A stretch of DNA of 23,454 bases, from the IMG/VR virus record IMGVR_UViG_3300017759_000089, positions 1 to 23,454 of that record, one strand, 5' to 3'. Source of the DNA: a virus. Numbering within the stretch: position 1 is the first letter of the stretch; each line of letters starts with the position of its first letter. Positions 5,222 through 13,247 of the stretch are shown piece by piece. A model generated the notes under the pieces. That model was not told the DNA's origin, searched no databases, and saw only the letters and a program-made list of their open reading frames with translations. A program made the position numbers and the translations under genes.

Positions 5222-6040
5222 TTACTTCAAGGCTTCCCTCAGCATGGGAGCGACTCTGAAGTTCACCTGCCTTTCGATTTGACCGTAGTAGTCAAAGATC
5301 TCAGGCACAGCAGGTGTCACTGGCAGGTAGGTGAACAACAGCTGTAAGACGCTCGGCTGTCCCAAGCCCTTGATTCGATAAATGCCGGGCTTGACCACGT
5401 CGAACAGAGAGCCCTTGGTTGGCGGCTTTTGGATCTGGGCGCCCATGAAGATGCGACCTTGACGATCTTTTGAGAAATGCCGGTAGTTGTTGTTTCTGTT
5501 GAAGCCAGAAAGCTTTCTCTTTGCACCGCCAAAGGAAAGACTTGAATTCAGCTCAGTCTTGCTGCGTGACCGTGGAAGCGAAGACGTAAGGCCCGACCAA
5601 GCACGAGCATATTCATATGGCTTGACCTTGCCTCCTAGGCCGACAGCAAGGTTGCTTGTAACAGGCCGTGGATATTCATTGCCACTGACAGCGCCAGTGC
5701 TGCGCAGCATGCGAGTGAATTTGGTTTCGTAAGCCTGGGTGTTGCCCGTGCCCCTTGTCGTTGGTTCTAAGTAACGAGAAGGACTGTTGCCCTTGGGGAC
5801 GTTATCTCTGAATGACAAGCGAACTTTGTAGTTCGACTCGACTTTGTAGTTGAGGCTGCTGAGCGTGAGGTTGTTTGGGTTGTTGTAAACCTCTTTCATG
5901 TACTTAGGAATATCTTTCTTGGCCAGCGTGTAGCCCAAGCGGCTCATGGTGGCGCGAGCAGCGCGAGGGAGGGTAACGCTCTGAAAAATTGTTAGATCTT
6001 TAATGACGTAGTCAATGTTGTGAGTAATGACACGAGCCAT
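5222..6040 (-). CDS. Phage virion-assembly-type protein (putative minor head/tail protein)
   Basis: A 272-aa protein from ATG 6040. The frame extends to 6163, but the extra Cys/Arg-rich N-terminus lies in the origin-like repeats and looks non-coding. The order of features matches a phage structural family I recall from siphoviruses and podoviruses: an N-terminal helix with TLPRAARATMSRLGYTLAKK, the strand-rich YKVESNYKVRLSFRD, then SRYLEPTTRGT (the usual RYLxPQIxGG position), an AYETKFTRMLR helix, and near the C-terminus VVKPGIYRIKG followed by an aromatic VNFR segment. That family is usually annotated as hypothetical or virion protein. Oddly, it sits alone between the ligase and the origin-like region rather than in a morphogenesis operon. 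Family moderate, exact structural role unknown. Confidence 0.6.
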   Translation of the reverse strand: MARVITHNIDYVIKDLTIFQSVTLPRAARATMSRLGYTLAKKDIPKYMKEVYNNPNNLTLSSLNYKVESNYKVRLSFRDNVPKGNSPSRYLEPTTRGTGNTQAYETKFTRMLRSTGAVSGNEYPRPVTSNLAVGLGGKVKPYEYARAWSGLTSSLPRSRSKTELNSSLSFGGAKRKLSGFNRNNNYRHFSKDRQGRIFMGAQIQKPPTKGSLFDVVKPGIYRIKGLGQPSVLQLLFTYLPVTPAVPEIFDYYGQIERQVNFRVAPMLREALK

Positions 6041-6139
6041 AGGACTAACGATCGGATCTCCGCCAAGTGTAGGCAAACAACGAGCTGAGGACCGCGTCAC
6101 GGTGTTACAGCAGCGTGACACGAACCGTGACATCCAAAT

Positions 6140-6163
6140 CCCTTGCAGCAGAAGGGATGTCAC
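6140..6163 (+). repeat. Origin region, left inverted-repeat arm
   Basis: Begins CCCTTGCAGCAGAAGGG, an internal 5-bp stem, and ends in ATGTCAC. Pairs with 6287-6310 (21 of 24 identical in inverted orientation). Confidence 0.75.
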
Positions 6164-6286
6164 ACTGTTACACTTATCTCTATATATAAATATATATATG
6201 AGGATGTATATGTGTGTTTTTTTATAGGGGGTTATATATATCTCTATAGGTGTTTCTCCGGAGATTTTGTAACACCCGTAGCATCC

Positions 6287-6310
6287 GTGTCATCCCTTCC
6301 ACTGCAAGGG
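6287..6310 (-). repeat. Origin region, right inverted-repeat arm
   Basis: On the minus strand it begins CCCTTGCAGTGGAAGGG and ends in ATGACAC. It mirrors the left arm across about 120 bp of AT-rich DNA. Confidence 0.75.
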
Positions 6311-6362
6311 GTTTCAACCGTGACGCCACCGTTGCAGTCTCACGCAAATCCGTAACAAGACT

Positions 6363-8885
6363 CTAAATGAGACCATCTAGCGGCACCAGCGTCGCTCTGC
6401 TCGTTCCCATAGCGGGATACCGCAGCGGTGACGACTTTCGGGCGCCAGGGAGCCGTCCAAGTGATCTTTTGTACGCATTTCCGCTCCACGGAGTTTCTTT
6501 CAGCAGCGACTGAAGGTTGCTGTTGTTGTTAGACACGGCGAGCATTCCTTCGTGGTACTTCAGGCCATAACGAGCGATAACTACATTCGGATCCTCAGAT
6601 CCATCCCTACCATGTGTAGCTGTAATAGCACCACGTTGAGCCATTCCGATTAACTCACGAAGGGTGATTCGCCGGCCATCAACAATCACCATCGAGTCAA
6701 TAATGTGCAGCAAGCACTTGTGCTCATCGGCCTCATCTGCATCAGGCTTGTCGGCTTCCCAGTTCATGGATTCCACCATGGCGATGGCGGTGTCCAGGCT
6801 CACCACCTGACAGCCATCAGGGCTCAGCGAGAAAAAGCCAGCTAGCAGTGTTCCATTCTGATCGCCGAAACGAGCACCGAACTTTCGGCCAAGTGCAGTC
6901 GAGAAAGTTCTTGCGTTCTGGCGGATCACCGGGATGTTCTTAAGTGTCCTAGCGATTAATTGGCGGCCGTTGTCCTCAGTGCAAGCGGTAAGAATGCGTT
7001 GCTCAAACTTCCGCCAGAAGTCCTCTTCTTGGCTGTCATCGCGCATCAAGCCAAGAACACAGAAGCGATCGATGTCAGCTTTCTGGATCAGGTTGACGTT
7101 GATGGATGAGACGCAGAACATGCTGCGGATCTCAAAGCTGTTGGCGCCACCAGAGGTTGTGCCCTTGTAGATCTTGCCGCCTTCAGAGGATGCGATGCGT
7201 GCAAGGGAGAGGACGTTTTGGACTGTTTGCTTGTCGCGGGCCTCGTTCTGCTCAAACTCGTCGAATACCACTGGGATGGCGTCGGACTTGAGGGTGCCGC
7301 GAAGGCCGGCTTCAGTGGTGCCGCCAGTTGCTGACTGGCAGATCCCGCCAAGCAATGGCCGCATGAAGTACTTGAGGATGGTGGTCTTGCCGGTGCCGGC
7401 TCCACCTGTGATCCAGATGTGAGGCCGCCAATCGAGGGCGCCACAGACTGGCGCTAGGACAATCCAGCCAAGAAGGAATGCGCTTGAGGCATCGGTCTTC
7501 TCCCAGCTGAACTGCCGAGCGATGGCGACGAGTTCAGCGCATACGGCGTCAGAGAGGGTCTCGTCCGAAGGGCCGTTGATGGATTTGGCGTGTTCGTAGA
7601 AGTACCAGGACTGTGGCGGGTTATCGATGTCGAGGTGATGCGGATCCTTGTCCTGCTCAACAACGGTCAGCCGATTGCCGCAATGCATGATGACTCGATG
7701 TGAGTCGTACCAAGCGCCGCGGCCACGAACGCGGTCAGGGTCGTAGATGCCTTGGTCTTTGCAGGCTTTGATCAGGCTGTCAGCGGCCTCATCCCAGTCG
7801 ACGGTTGCACCTTTGGGGAAGAAGGAAGCCCACCAGCCGAGTGGTGCGAGGTTTAGGAGACCAAGCTTAATATGTCGAGAATCAGAAAGAGCAATAACCT
7901 GACCGCCATCACTAGGGAGGTAGTAATAAGAGCCTCGGTCATGACCAAGGCATCGAAATGGTGCTGATGAGCCGAGTCGGTCTTCGTCTTCTGGTTCATC
8001 GTCGACGTGAACTTCGCCGGTTTCAGGGATGACTTCTGGTGGGGTGTATTCATCGAAGTTGCTTTTGAGGTAATCGCGTGCTTCGTCTTGAGACCATTCG
8101 GCGTCAGCGATGTCCCAGCCTTTGGGGACGCCTTCAGGTGGCCTGACGATGCGTATGGTTTCAGCGCCAAGGCAAAGAAGCTTGTCGGCAACGGCCTGCA
8201 TCGCAGCGCGGCCTTCGTCATCAGCATCGGGCCATAGGAAGATTTTGCGGTCTTTAAGAGGTGAAAAGTCGGTTTTACCGTGACCTTTACAGCCACCAGA
8301 CCATGTGGTGCAGGCAAGGGTTGGGAAGTATCTTGCTGCTGCTTCGCAGGCTTTTTCGCCTTCAGTTACGACAACCCAGCCGGTGGTCGCCCGGATTTTG
8401 CCGAGGTTGTAGAGAGGCTTTGAGTTTGCTTTTTTGTAGTGGTCTGGGAGCTTGGCTTGCCATTTTGTGCCGTTGAACCAGTACTGGCGGAAGGTTTTGC
8501 CGGTTTTGCTGTCCGGCCGCCTGATGACAACGAAGTCATCGGCGTAGCGATAGACCGCTTCAGCCCCAGCAGTTGGCGGCTCTGGGCGTGCCTTTGCGAT
8601 GCCGAGGTGACGTTCCACTTCTGATGCAGCTCGCTTGAAGTCCCAGTTGTTTTTGCGCATGAGCATGTCCATGCCGCTGCCAGCACCGCCGGACTGGGTT
8701 TTGCCACCGCATTTGTTGCAAAACCAAGAGCCGCTGCCGTCTTGATCGTCAAAGCGATAGCGATCAGTGCCGCCGCAAAGTGGGCATGAGCCGTGCTTGT
8801 TTTCCAGCTGCTTGCCAGTTAGGCCAGCGAGGGCACCAAGAATTGAGGGCCAGTGGCCCTTAGCGGCTTCGCTTATGTCTTGCAT
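6363..8885 (-). CDS. Primase-helicase (zinc ribbon + TOPRIM + P-loop helicase)
   Basis: An 840-aa replication protein that would make primers and unwind DNA at the phage fork. Domains in order: a primase zinc ribbon with C34, C37, C56 and C59 (CPLCGGTDRYRF and WFCNKCG); a TOPRIM fold with VVVTEGEKACEAA (about 171-183, catalytic-type Glu) and FLWPDADDEG (216-225, metal-binding Asp residues); an acidic linker (about 285-305); and a helicase domain with Walker A GGAGTGKTT (494-502) and Walker B VVFDEFE (539-545), of the DUF927/P4-alpha-like type. All key residues appear intact. The start overlaps the TGA of the ribbon-helix-helix gene, so the two form one leftward operon that may be self-controlled through that regulator. 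The origin-like repeats lie directly downstream. Confidence 0.9.
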   Translation of the reverse strand: MQDISEAAKGHWPSILGALAGLTGKQLENKHGSCPLCGGTDRYRFDDQDGSGSWFCNKCGGKTQSGGAGSGMDMLMRKNNWDFKRAASEVERHLGIAKARPEPPTAGAEAVYRYADDFVVIRRPDSKTGKTFRQYWFNGTKWQAKLPDHYKKANSKPLYNLGKIRATTGWVVVTEGEKACEAAARYFPTLACTTWSGGCKGHGKTDFSPLKDRKIFLWPDADDEGRAAMQAVADKLLCLGAETIRIVRPPEGVPKGWDIADAEWSQDEARDYLKSNFDEYTPPEVIPETGEVHVDDEPEDEDRLGSSAPFRCLGHDRGSYYYLPSDGGQVIALSDSRHIKLGLLNLAPLGWWASFFPKGATVDWDEAADSLIKACKDQGIYDPDRVRGRGAWYDSHRVIMHCGNRLTVVEQDKDPHHLDIDNPPQSWYFYEHAKSINGPSDETLSDAVCAELVAIARQFSWEKTDASSAFLLGWIVLAPVCGALDWRPHIWITGGAGTGKTTILKYFMRPLLGGICQSATGGTTEAGLRGTLKSDAIPVVFDEFEQNEARDKQTVQNVLSLARIASSEGGKIYKGTTSGGANSFEIRSMFCVSSINVNLIQKADIDRFCVLGLMRDDSQEEDFWRKFEQRILTACTEDNGRQLIARTLKNIPVIRQNARTFSTALGRKFGARFGDQNGTLLAGFFSLSPDGCQVVSLDTAIAMVESMNWEADKPDADEADEHKCLLHIIDSMVIVDGRRITLRELIGMAQRGAITATHGRDGSEDPNVVIARYGLKYHEGMLAVSNNNSNLQSLLKETPWSGNAYKRSLGRLPGARKSSPLRYPAMGTSRATLVPLDGLI

Positions 8886-9034
8886 CAGCCTTTGCCGTCC
8901 ATTGCGCGAGTGATCATCATCCGGACGAACGCTGATCTAGAGATGGTGAGGCTTTTAGCTTGATTGTCGAGCCATTCGACAAGATGCGGAGGTATGTCGA
9001 TGGTGATGACGTTGCGTTTAGCCGGGGGCTGCAT
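8885..9034 (-). CDS. Ribbon-helix-helix regulator, 49 aa
   Basis: A basic start is followed by the RHH strand NVITIDIPPHL (8-18), helix 1 VEWLDNQAKSLT (19-30), and SRSAFVRMMITRAM as helix 2 (32-45). This is the CopG/Arc-like fold that binds DNA as a dimer through the beta strand. Its stop overlaps the primase-helicase ATG (TGATG). A 10-bp repeat, GCTAGCGATC, occurs twice 15 bp apart just upstream, a likely operator. It probably represses its own operon and perhaps the divergent helicase gene; that is inferred from position. Too short for most gene callers. Confidence 0.8.
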   Translation of the reverse strand: MQPPAKRNVITIDIPPHLVEWLDNQAKSLTISRSAFVRMMITRAMDGKG

Positions 9035-9041
9035 TAAACTT

Positions 9042-9073
9042 GCGAAGCGCTAGCGATCCGCAGGCTAGCGATC
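9042..9073. promoter_or_regulatory. Candidate RHH operator: direct repeat GCTAGCGATC x2
   Basis: GCTAGCGATC occurs at 9049-9058 and 9064-9073, a 15-bp period, with a partial copy (GCGAAGCGC) in front. It fills most of the 45-bp gap between the divergent RHH regulator and SF1 helicase genes. A repressor bound here could control both directions. Confidence 0.55.
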
Positions 9074-9079
9074 TATCCA

Positions 9080-10750
9080 TTGCTCGTCTACCCCTTGGTC
9101 GCCAATTCACGCCCTGATTCCAGCCAAGCAAATCCGCAGCAAGCATTTGCGGTACAGCAGATCAGCGAATCAATCATCTTTCGTTCACTTAAAGGGGGAA
9201 GCCTTCAAGGCCCTGCTGGATCTGGCAAGACAACAGTTTTGGGATGGATAGCGGATCGAGTGCATGTCGAGCTTGGACCTAATGCAATCTTGTTTGCTGC
9301 TCCTACTCACAAGGCAAAAAGAGTTCTTGGGTATGGATTGAACCTTGGGCTCAAAACCAAAGTTGTAACTGTTGCAAGCCTCATCGGAGTCAAGACAAGC
9401 ATGGACTTTGATAAGGAAAACTTTGACTCACCTGAGTACAAAGAAGTCATCAAGAGGGCCGAAAGCTTTAGACAGGCGAATCGTTCTGTTAGGGCTATTT
9501 TCATCGACGAATCTTCGATGATTGCGCAAAACGTTGCTGACAAGCTTGAGCTTTTTGCTACTGAGTGCCTTTCAAGCATATGGTTCTGCGGAGACGCTTA
9601 CCAGCTGCCCCCAGTTGACAAAGATGAAGAGAGTGATGAAGAACTTTTTAGCCAACAGGAAGATTTACTGTTCGGCAACATGTGTAGTCAGTTTGTCAGC
9701 TCACAAGGTAATCGCCACGCTTTGATTTCCGTCGCTAGGCATTCAGGGCCTATACTTGATTTTGCGTCAAGTATGAGAGCTAATTGGCGCAATCACTTGG
9801 ATTTTCCTGTTAAAGATGTAAGCTCTAAAAACTCATACATCGAAGTCTTTGGCTCAGAAGATCTTTGGATTGAGTGCTTGTGTTATTTGATAAAGGAGTA
9901 TGGCACAAGGGCTAGAGCTGTTTGCTATAGAAACGACACAGTTGACAGGATTGGCACAAGGGTAAGGGAAAGTCTTTACGGCGAAAAGTCTTTGCGTGGC
10001 TGGCTTCCCGGCGAGCTTGTCTTGATACCTAAGTACATAAAACCAGTTCATTACGACCAAAAATCCAACTCCTTGCGGTACTCCAAAGAGCCTGGGGAGG
10101 ACAGAGCAAGAGCGTTGTATGCATGCACTGAATGCGAAATCAAAGATGTAGAATTTTTCGAGATTGACTTGAAGATTGATCTTTATTCAACCCTAACGGC
10201 TAGATCAGGAATTCAGGATTTCCCTGTTGAGCTGCGTGGCACATATCAGCAGCTAACAGTAGTTCCTTTAGACGCCGAAAACATGCAACCATTTAAGATG
10301 CTGGTTCCTGCGATGGATTGCAATACTGCGGCTGAAAACTACAAAACAGTCAAAGCCACAAGAAGACGTTTTGTTTCTAATAAGTGGATCAACACAAAGA
10401 AAGAGAAAGATTTTGGGATGTCATTGAAAAAATTTAACGACTGCCATCCTTTGATTAGGCCAATTAACGTGATGACTGTTCATTCATCACAAGGCAGCAC
10501 GTTTGACTATGTTTTCGCACATGACGACATGAGAAATGCTCCTAAAGATGTCAGGAAACCGCTCATTTATGTTTCAGCGACTAGGGCTAAAAAAGGAGCT
10601 TACTTTTACAATCGAGACCTTGCTCAACTATCTCAACAGCATCCTCAGTCGAGCGAGCAATGCCAGCAATCCCACCAGCCTTCTCGACGCAGTTCATCCA
10701 GGCTTGTTGATACTGGGTTGCCCGACCTTTCGTGGTTTTCACTTCAATAG
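9080..10750 (+). CDS. Dda/RecD-like SF1 helicase
   Basis: A 5'-3' SF1B-type DNA helicase, by family probably acting on replication or recombination intermediates. Motifs: GPAGSGKTT (44-52, Walker A), APTHKAKRVL (74-83, Ia), FIDESSM (141-147, Walker B), GDAYQLPPV (171-179, III), TVHSSQGSTFDYVF (about 464-477, V) and YVSATRAKK (about 496-504, VI). The layout with APTHKAK is closest to T4 Dda. The start is weak: no ATG precedes Walker A in frame, so TTG at 9080 (or TTG at 9095) must be used. The last ~50 residues after YFYNRDL are Ser/Gln-rich, unlike the helicase fold, and are encoded opposite the VRR-NUC gene. The C-terminus may be an extension acquired by stop-codon loss. Confidence 0.85.
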   Translation: MLVYPLVANSRPDSSQANPQQAFAVQQISESIIFRSLKGGSLQGPAGSGKTTVLGWIADRVHVELGPNAILFAAPTHKAKRVLGYGLNLGLKTKVVTVASLIGVKTSMDFDKENFDSPEYKEVIKRAESFRQANRSVRAIFIDESSMIAQNVADKLELFATECLSSIWFCGDAYQLPPVDKDEESDEELFSQQEDLLFGNMCSQFVSSQGNRHALISVARHSGPILDFASSMRANWRNHLDFPVKDVSSKNSYIEVFGSEDLWIECLCYLIKEYGTRARAVCYRNDTVDRIGTRVRESLYGEKSLRGWLPGELVLIPKYIKPVHYDQKSNSLRYSKEPGEDRARALYACTECEIKDVEFFEIDLKIDLYSTLTARSGIQDFPVELRGTYQQLTVVPLDAENMQPFKMLVPAMDCNTAAENYKTVKATRRRFVSNKWINTKKEKDFGMSLKKFNDCHPLIRPINVMTVHSSQGSTFDYVFAHDDMRNAPKDVRKPLIYVSATRAKKGAYFYNRDLAQLSQQHPQSSEQCQQSHQPSRRSSSRLVDTGLPDLSWFSLQ

Positions 10751-10970
10751 AAGTAAACACCGCGACTTCCTGCCCGACCATGTCGGGGGTGATGGTGACT
10801 GTTTTCCAGCCGACCAGATCAGCTGATCCTTTGGCGAGGCCAAACTGCACCGGTCGGCCAGTCCGGGGATCAGGGAGCTGGCCGACTTGGTTCCTAAATA
10901 AGCGCACATCATCGCGAGTGCCAAGACCCAGGCGTATCTCTTGCTGGATCCTGGTCTCAACGTTTGCCAT
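10587..10970 (-). CDS. VRR-NUC domain nuclease, 127 aa
   Basis: A stand-alone VRR-NUC (PD-(D/E)XK) nuclease. The helix ETRIQQEIRLGLG (5-17) is followed by VRLFRNQVG, GLAKGSADLVGW (catalytic-type Asp), SIEVKTTKGRATQYQQAW (ExK core plus QxxxQ), and an AGGIAGIARSTEDAVEIV helix, in the usual order and at typical phage length. This family cuts branched or structured DNA, and phage copies often lie beside an SF2 helicase, as here: the RadD-like gene ends 9 bp upstream. Its 3' half overlaps the end of the opposite-strand SF1 helicase gene by 164 bp, though the conserved domain is complete. Confidence 0.9.
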   Translation of the reverse strand: MANVETRIQQEIRLGLGTRDDVRLFRNQVGQLPDPRTGRPVQFGLAKGSADLVGWKTVTITPDMVGQEVAVFTSIEVKTTKGRATQYQQAWMNCVEKAGGIAGIARSTEDAVEIVEQGLDCKSKLLF

Positions 10971-10979
10971 GCAGGGATC

Positions 10980-12344
10980 TTAATGCCTGCGCCCATAAAA
11001 GATTTTGTACGCCCAACCGGGCTTGTAGCCCTTCTTTTTGGCGAGTGCGAGGAGTTCAGGCAGGGTTCGCGCCCTGCCCTGTTCTTTGCGTTTTTCTCGG
11101 CGCTCGATTGCGTCTTGCCTGCGCATCTCTTTAAGTTCGCCCTCGCGTTGCGTCAGCTGGCGCTTGGGCTTGACCGGAAACTCAAAGCCGCAACATGGAC
11201 ATGCTGGTTGCGGCTTGAAAGCAGCGAAGCACATCGGGCATTGCCGCACTGATGGCGCAGGCTCATCGTTCTTCTTGCGCTTTTGCTTGCTGTCTAGTGA
11301 CCAAGCGCGAACGTCATCAACAAAGCCATGCTTGACAGTGCTGCCAACGTGATCCAGAACAATTGCGATTTTCCCGGGCTGTGGCCGAAGGATACGCCCG
11401 ACTTGCTGGAGGTAGAGGGCTTCTGATTGTGTGGGGCGTAGCAGGATTGCTGCTGAGACTGCTGGAACATCGGTGCCCTCGGAGACAACATCAACAGAGC
11501 AGAGGACTTGAGTGCGACCATCGGCTAGGCCAGAGATCGCCTCATCACGTTCCTCCATTTTCATGTTGCCGGTAACGAGCTTGGCGCGATAGCCAGCTGC
11601 GTTAAAAGACGCACAGACTGAAGTTGCGTGAGCTATTGAGCAGCAAAAGGCAATAGCAGGTAAGCCATCAGCAAGGCGACGGTAATGACTAACGGCACTA
11701 CCAGTAATTGTGGGGCGATCCATCGCCGCAGAAAGCTGATCATTTGCGTAATCCCCTGCGCGAGTTTTGACGTTGCTCAGATCGGCGATAACAGGCGGCG
11801 CGAAAACCCGGTGTTGTGACAAGAATCCAAGCTTTGTGAGCTGCTCGACGGATGGCCCAGAGACGAGTGTCGAGAAATGACTTCCTAGGCCGCGGCCGTC
11901 GAGTCGGCTTGGTGTTGCGGTGACGCCGATAATTTTTGCGTCGAAAAAGTGGCCGATAATTTTGTCCCATGAGCCAGCAACGGCGTGGTGGGCTTCATCA
12001 ATGATGATTAGATCTGGCGTAAATGACCCTGAGTTAAGCCTTCTTATTAGTGTCTGCACTGAGGCGACTTGTACTGGGTGATCTGATGAGTCGAAATCTG
12101 CGGCGATGATGCCGTGCTTAACACCAGCCTTTGTGAGCTTGTCTGATGCTTGGGTGACTAGCTCGCGGCGATGAACAAGGATCAGGACTTTCTTGCCTTT
12201 GTCATTTGCAAGGCGGCATATCTCACTAAAAACAACTGTTTTGCCAGAGCCTGTGGGCATGACCAGCAAAGCCCTATTGGACTGCATGACAGCGATTCGA
12301 ACACTGGCGATGGCTTGCTGCTGATAGGGACGTAACGGCACCAA
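10980..12344 (-). CDS. RadD-like SF2 DEAH helicase with C-terminal zinc ribbon
   Basis: A 454-aa ATP-dependent helicase or DNA translocase. Motifs: Q-like LRPYQQQAI (4-12), MPTGSGKT (29-36), LVHRREL, IIIDEAHHA (Walker B), VTATPSR (III), SVDVVSEGTDVP (V) and QQVGRILRP (VI). A four-Cys zinc ribbon, CPMC and CPCC, follows, then a highly charged helical tail ending in KPGWAYKIFYGRR. The architecture matches E. coli RadD/YejH and phage relatives, linked to RecA-independent strand processing. It forms a leftward pair with VRR-NUC. It diverges from the recombination operon over a 57-bp gap (12345-12401) that must hold both promoters, though I see no clear consensus there. Confidence 0.88.
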   Translation of the reverse strand: MVPLRPYQQQAIASVRIAVMQSNRALLVMPTGSGKTVVFSEICRLANDKGKKVLILVHRRELVTQASDKLTKAGVKHGIIAADFDSSDHPVQVASVQTLIRRLNSGSFTPDLIIIDEAHHAVAGSWDKIIGHFFDAKIIGVTATPSRLDGRGLGSHFSTLVSGPSVEQLTKLGFLSQHRVFAPPVIADLSNVKTRAGDYANDQLSAAMDRPTITGSAVSHYRRLADGLPAIAFCCSIAHATSVCASFNAAGYRAKLVTGNMKMEERDEAISGLADGRTQVLCSVDVVSEGTDVPAVSAAILLRPTQSEALYLQQVGRILRPQPGKIAIVLDHVGSTVKHGFVDDVRAWSLDSKQKRKKNDEPAPSVRQCPMCFAAFKPQPACPCCGFEFPVKPKRQLTQREGELKEMRRQDAIERREKRKEQGRARTLPELLALAKKKGYKPGWAYKIFYGRRH

Positions 12345-12401
12345 GGGGTTGCAATACGCTTAAGCAGGCTATAGCATGCGCAAGCACGCAGCAACACGCT
12401 T

Positions 12402-13247
12402 ATGAGCTTTGGTATCGAGATGAGTAACGCGGACTATCACGCGCATGCCGCAATTTCCAAGAGCAAGCTCGATGCTGCCCGCAAAAGCGGCAAGCACCTG
12501 TACGACATGCTGTACGGCCCGCCTCGCGAGTCGACTGCTGCCTTTGACATGGGCACCGTGCTGCATGCATCTGCTTTGCCTGGTGAAAACGCAGACCAGA
12601 TTGCGGTTCGCATGCCGGAAGGCATGAAGAAGACCACCAAGGAGGGCAAGGCCTTTGTGGCTGAGCATCAGGGCAAGATCATTCTCAACCCATCTGACGC
12701 TTACGTTGTCGACCAGATGATGCTGTCCCTCCGTGAGCATCCGTTTAGCGCCAGCTTGGTTAAAGGCGAGCTGAAGGGCAAAGCAGAGCAGAGCTTTTTC
12801 TGTACTGACAAGGAGACCGGCCTTGAGCTAAAGGCACGTCCTGACTTTATCCTTGATGATCTTTCTTTAATTATTGACCTTAAAACAACTATCGATGCTT
12901 CTCCCAAAGGATTTCAGCGCAGCGTTGCTAATTATCGCTACTTTTGTCAGGCCTCTTTTTATTTGGACGTCGTCGAAATGTCGACGGGCAAACGCCCTCA
13001 AGGCTTTTTATTCGTTGCGGTTGAAAAGCTTCGACCTTTCGCTACCGCCGTTTATTTAGCCGACCAGGCAATGATTGATCTTGGCAAGCAGCATGCTCGC
13101 GAAGATCTAAACAACATTGCGCAGTGGATCGCTGACGACAAGTTTCCTGGTTACTCCGAGCGGGTCGAGGAGATCTCCTTGCCCAAGTGGATGCTGCCTA
13201 AGGAAGACGGCACTACTACTGATTACCAACCTATTGAGCTTTACTAA
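12402..13247 (+). CDS. RecE-like PD-(D/E)XK exonuclease (DUF3799-like)
   Basis: A 281-aa nuclease of the phage RecE/lambda-exonuclease-like group, expected to resect double-strand ends to give single strands for the annealing protein. Visible elements: SNADYHAHAAISKSKL (8-23), FDMGTVLHA (48-56, conserved His), AEQSF (Glu129), LKARPDF (Asp148), IIDLKTT (Asp159-x-Lys161) and YFCQASFYLD (180-189), the complete catalytic set. An alternative ATG at 12420 would lose six residues before SNADYH. It opens the rightward recombination operon, whose RecT-like gene lies 1.1 kb on, an arrangement seen in many Red/RecET modules. It couples to the next gene through TAATG. Confidence 0.88.
   Translation: MSFGIEMSNADYHAHAAISKSKLDAARKSGKHLYDMLYGPPRESTAAFDMGTVLHASALPGENADQIAVRMPEGMKKTTKEGKAFVAEHQGKIILNPSDAYVVDQMMLSLREHPFSASLVKGELKGKAEQSFFCTDKETGLELKARPDFILDDLSLIIDLKTTIDASPKGFQRSVANYRYFCQASFYLDVVEMSTGKRPQGFLFVAVEKLRPFATAVYLADQAMIDLGKQHAREDLNNIAQWIADDKFPGYSERVEEISLPKWMLPKEDGTTTDYQPIELY

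Larger units (their letters stand above)
6041..6362. other. Candidate replication origin: inverted-repeat arms around an AT-rich core
   Basis: This 322-bp gap follows the primase-helicase stop. Two arms match in inverted orientation at 21 of 24 positions: 6140-6163 and the complement of 6287-6310 (consensus CCCTTGCAGYRGAAGGG, then ATGWCAC). Each arm has an internal CCCTT/AAGGG stem. TGTTACA at 6166-6172 mirrors TGTAACA at 6268-6274. Between them, 6174-6250 is almost pure A/T with TATATATA runs, a good unwinding element. Further CCGTGACATCC-like copies lie at 6125, 6285 and 6318. Iterons plus an AT-rich core beside the primase-helicase gene are the classic arrangement of an origin, as in P4-like systems. 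Promoters for 5222-6040 must also lie here. Origin function is inferred. Confidence 0.55.

Noticed and set aside
6041-6163. N-terminal extension of the virion-type protein to 6163
   Set aside because: The extra 41 residues are Cys/Arg-rich and lie in the origin-like repeats. The ATG at 6040 begins the family-like sequence.
12345-12401. Strong divergent sigma-70 promoters
   Set aside because: TTGCAA with TATAGC or TAGCAT can be drawn, but spacing or hexamers are poor. Promoters must exist here, yet I cannot place them.
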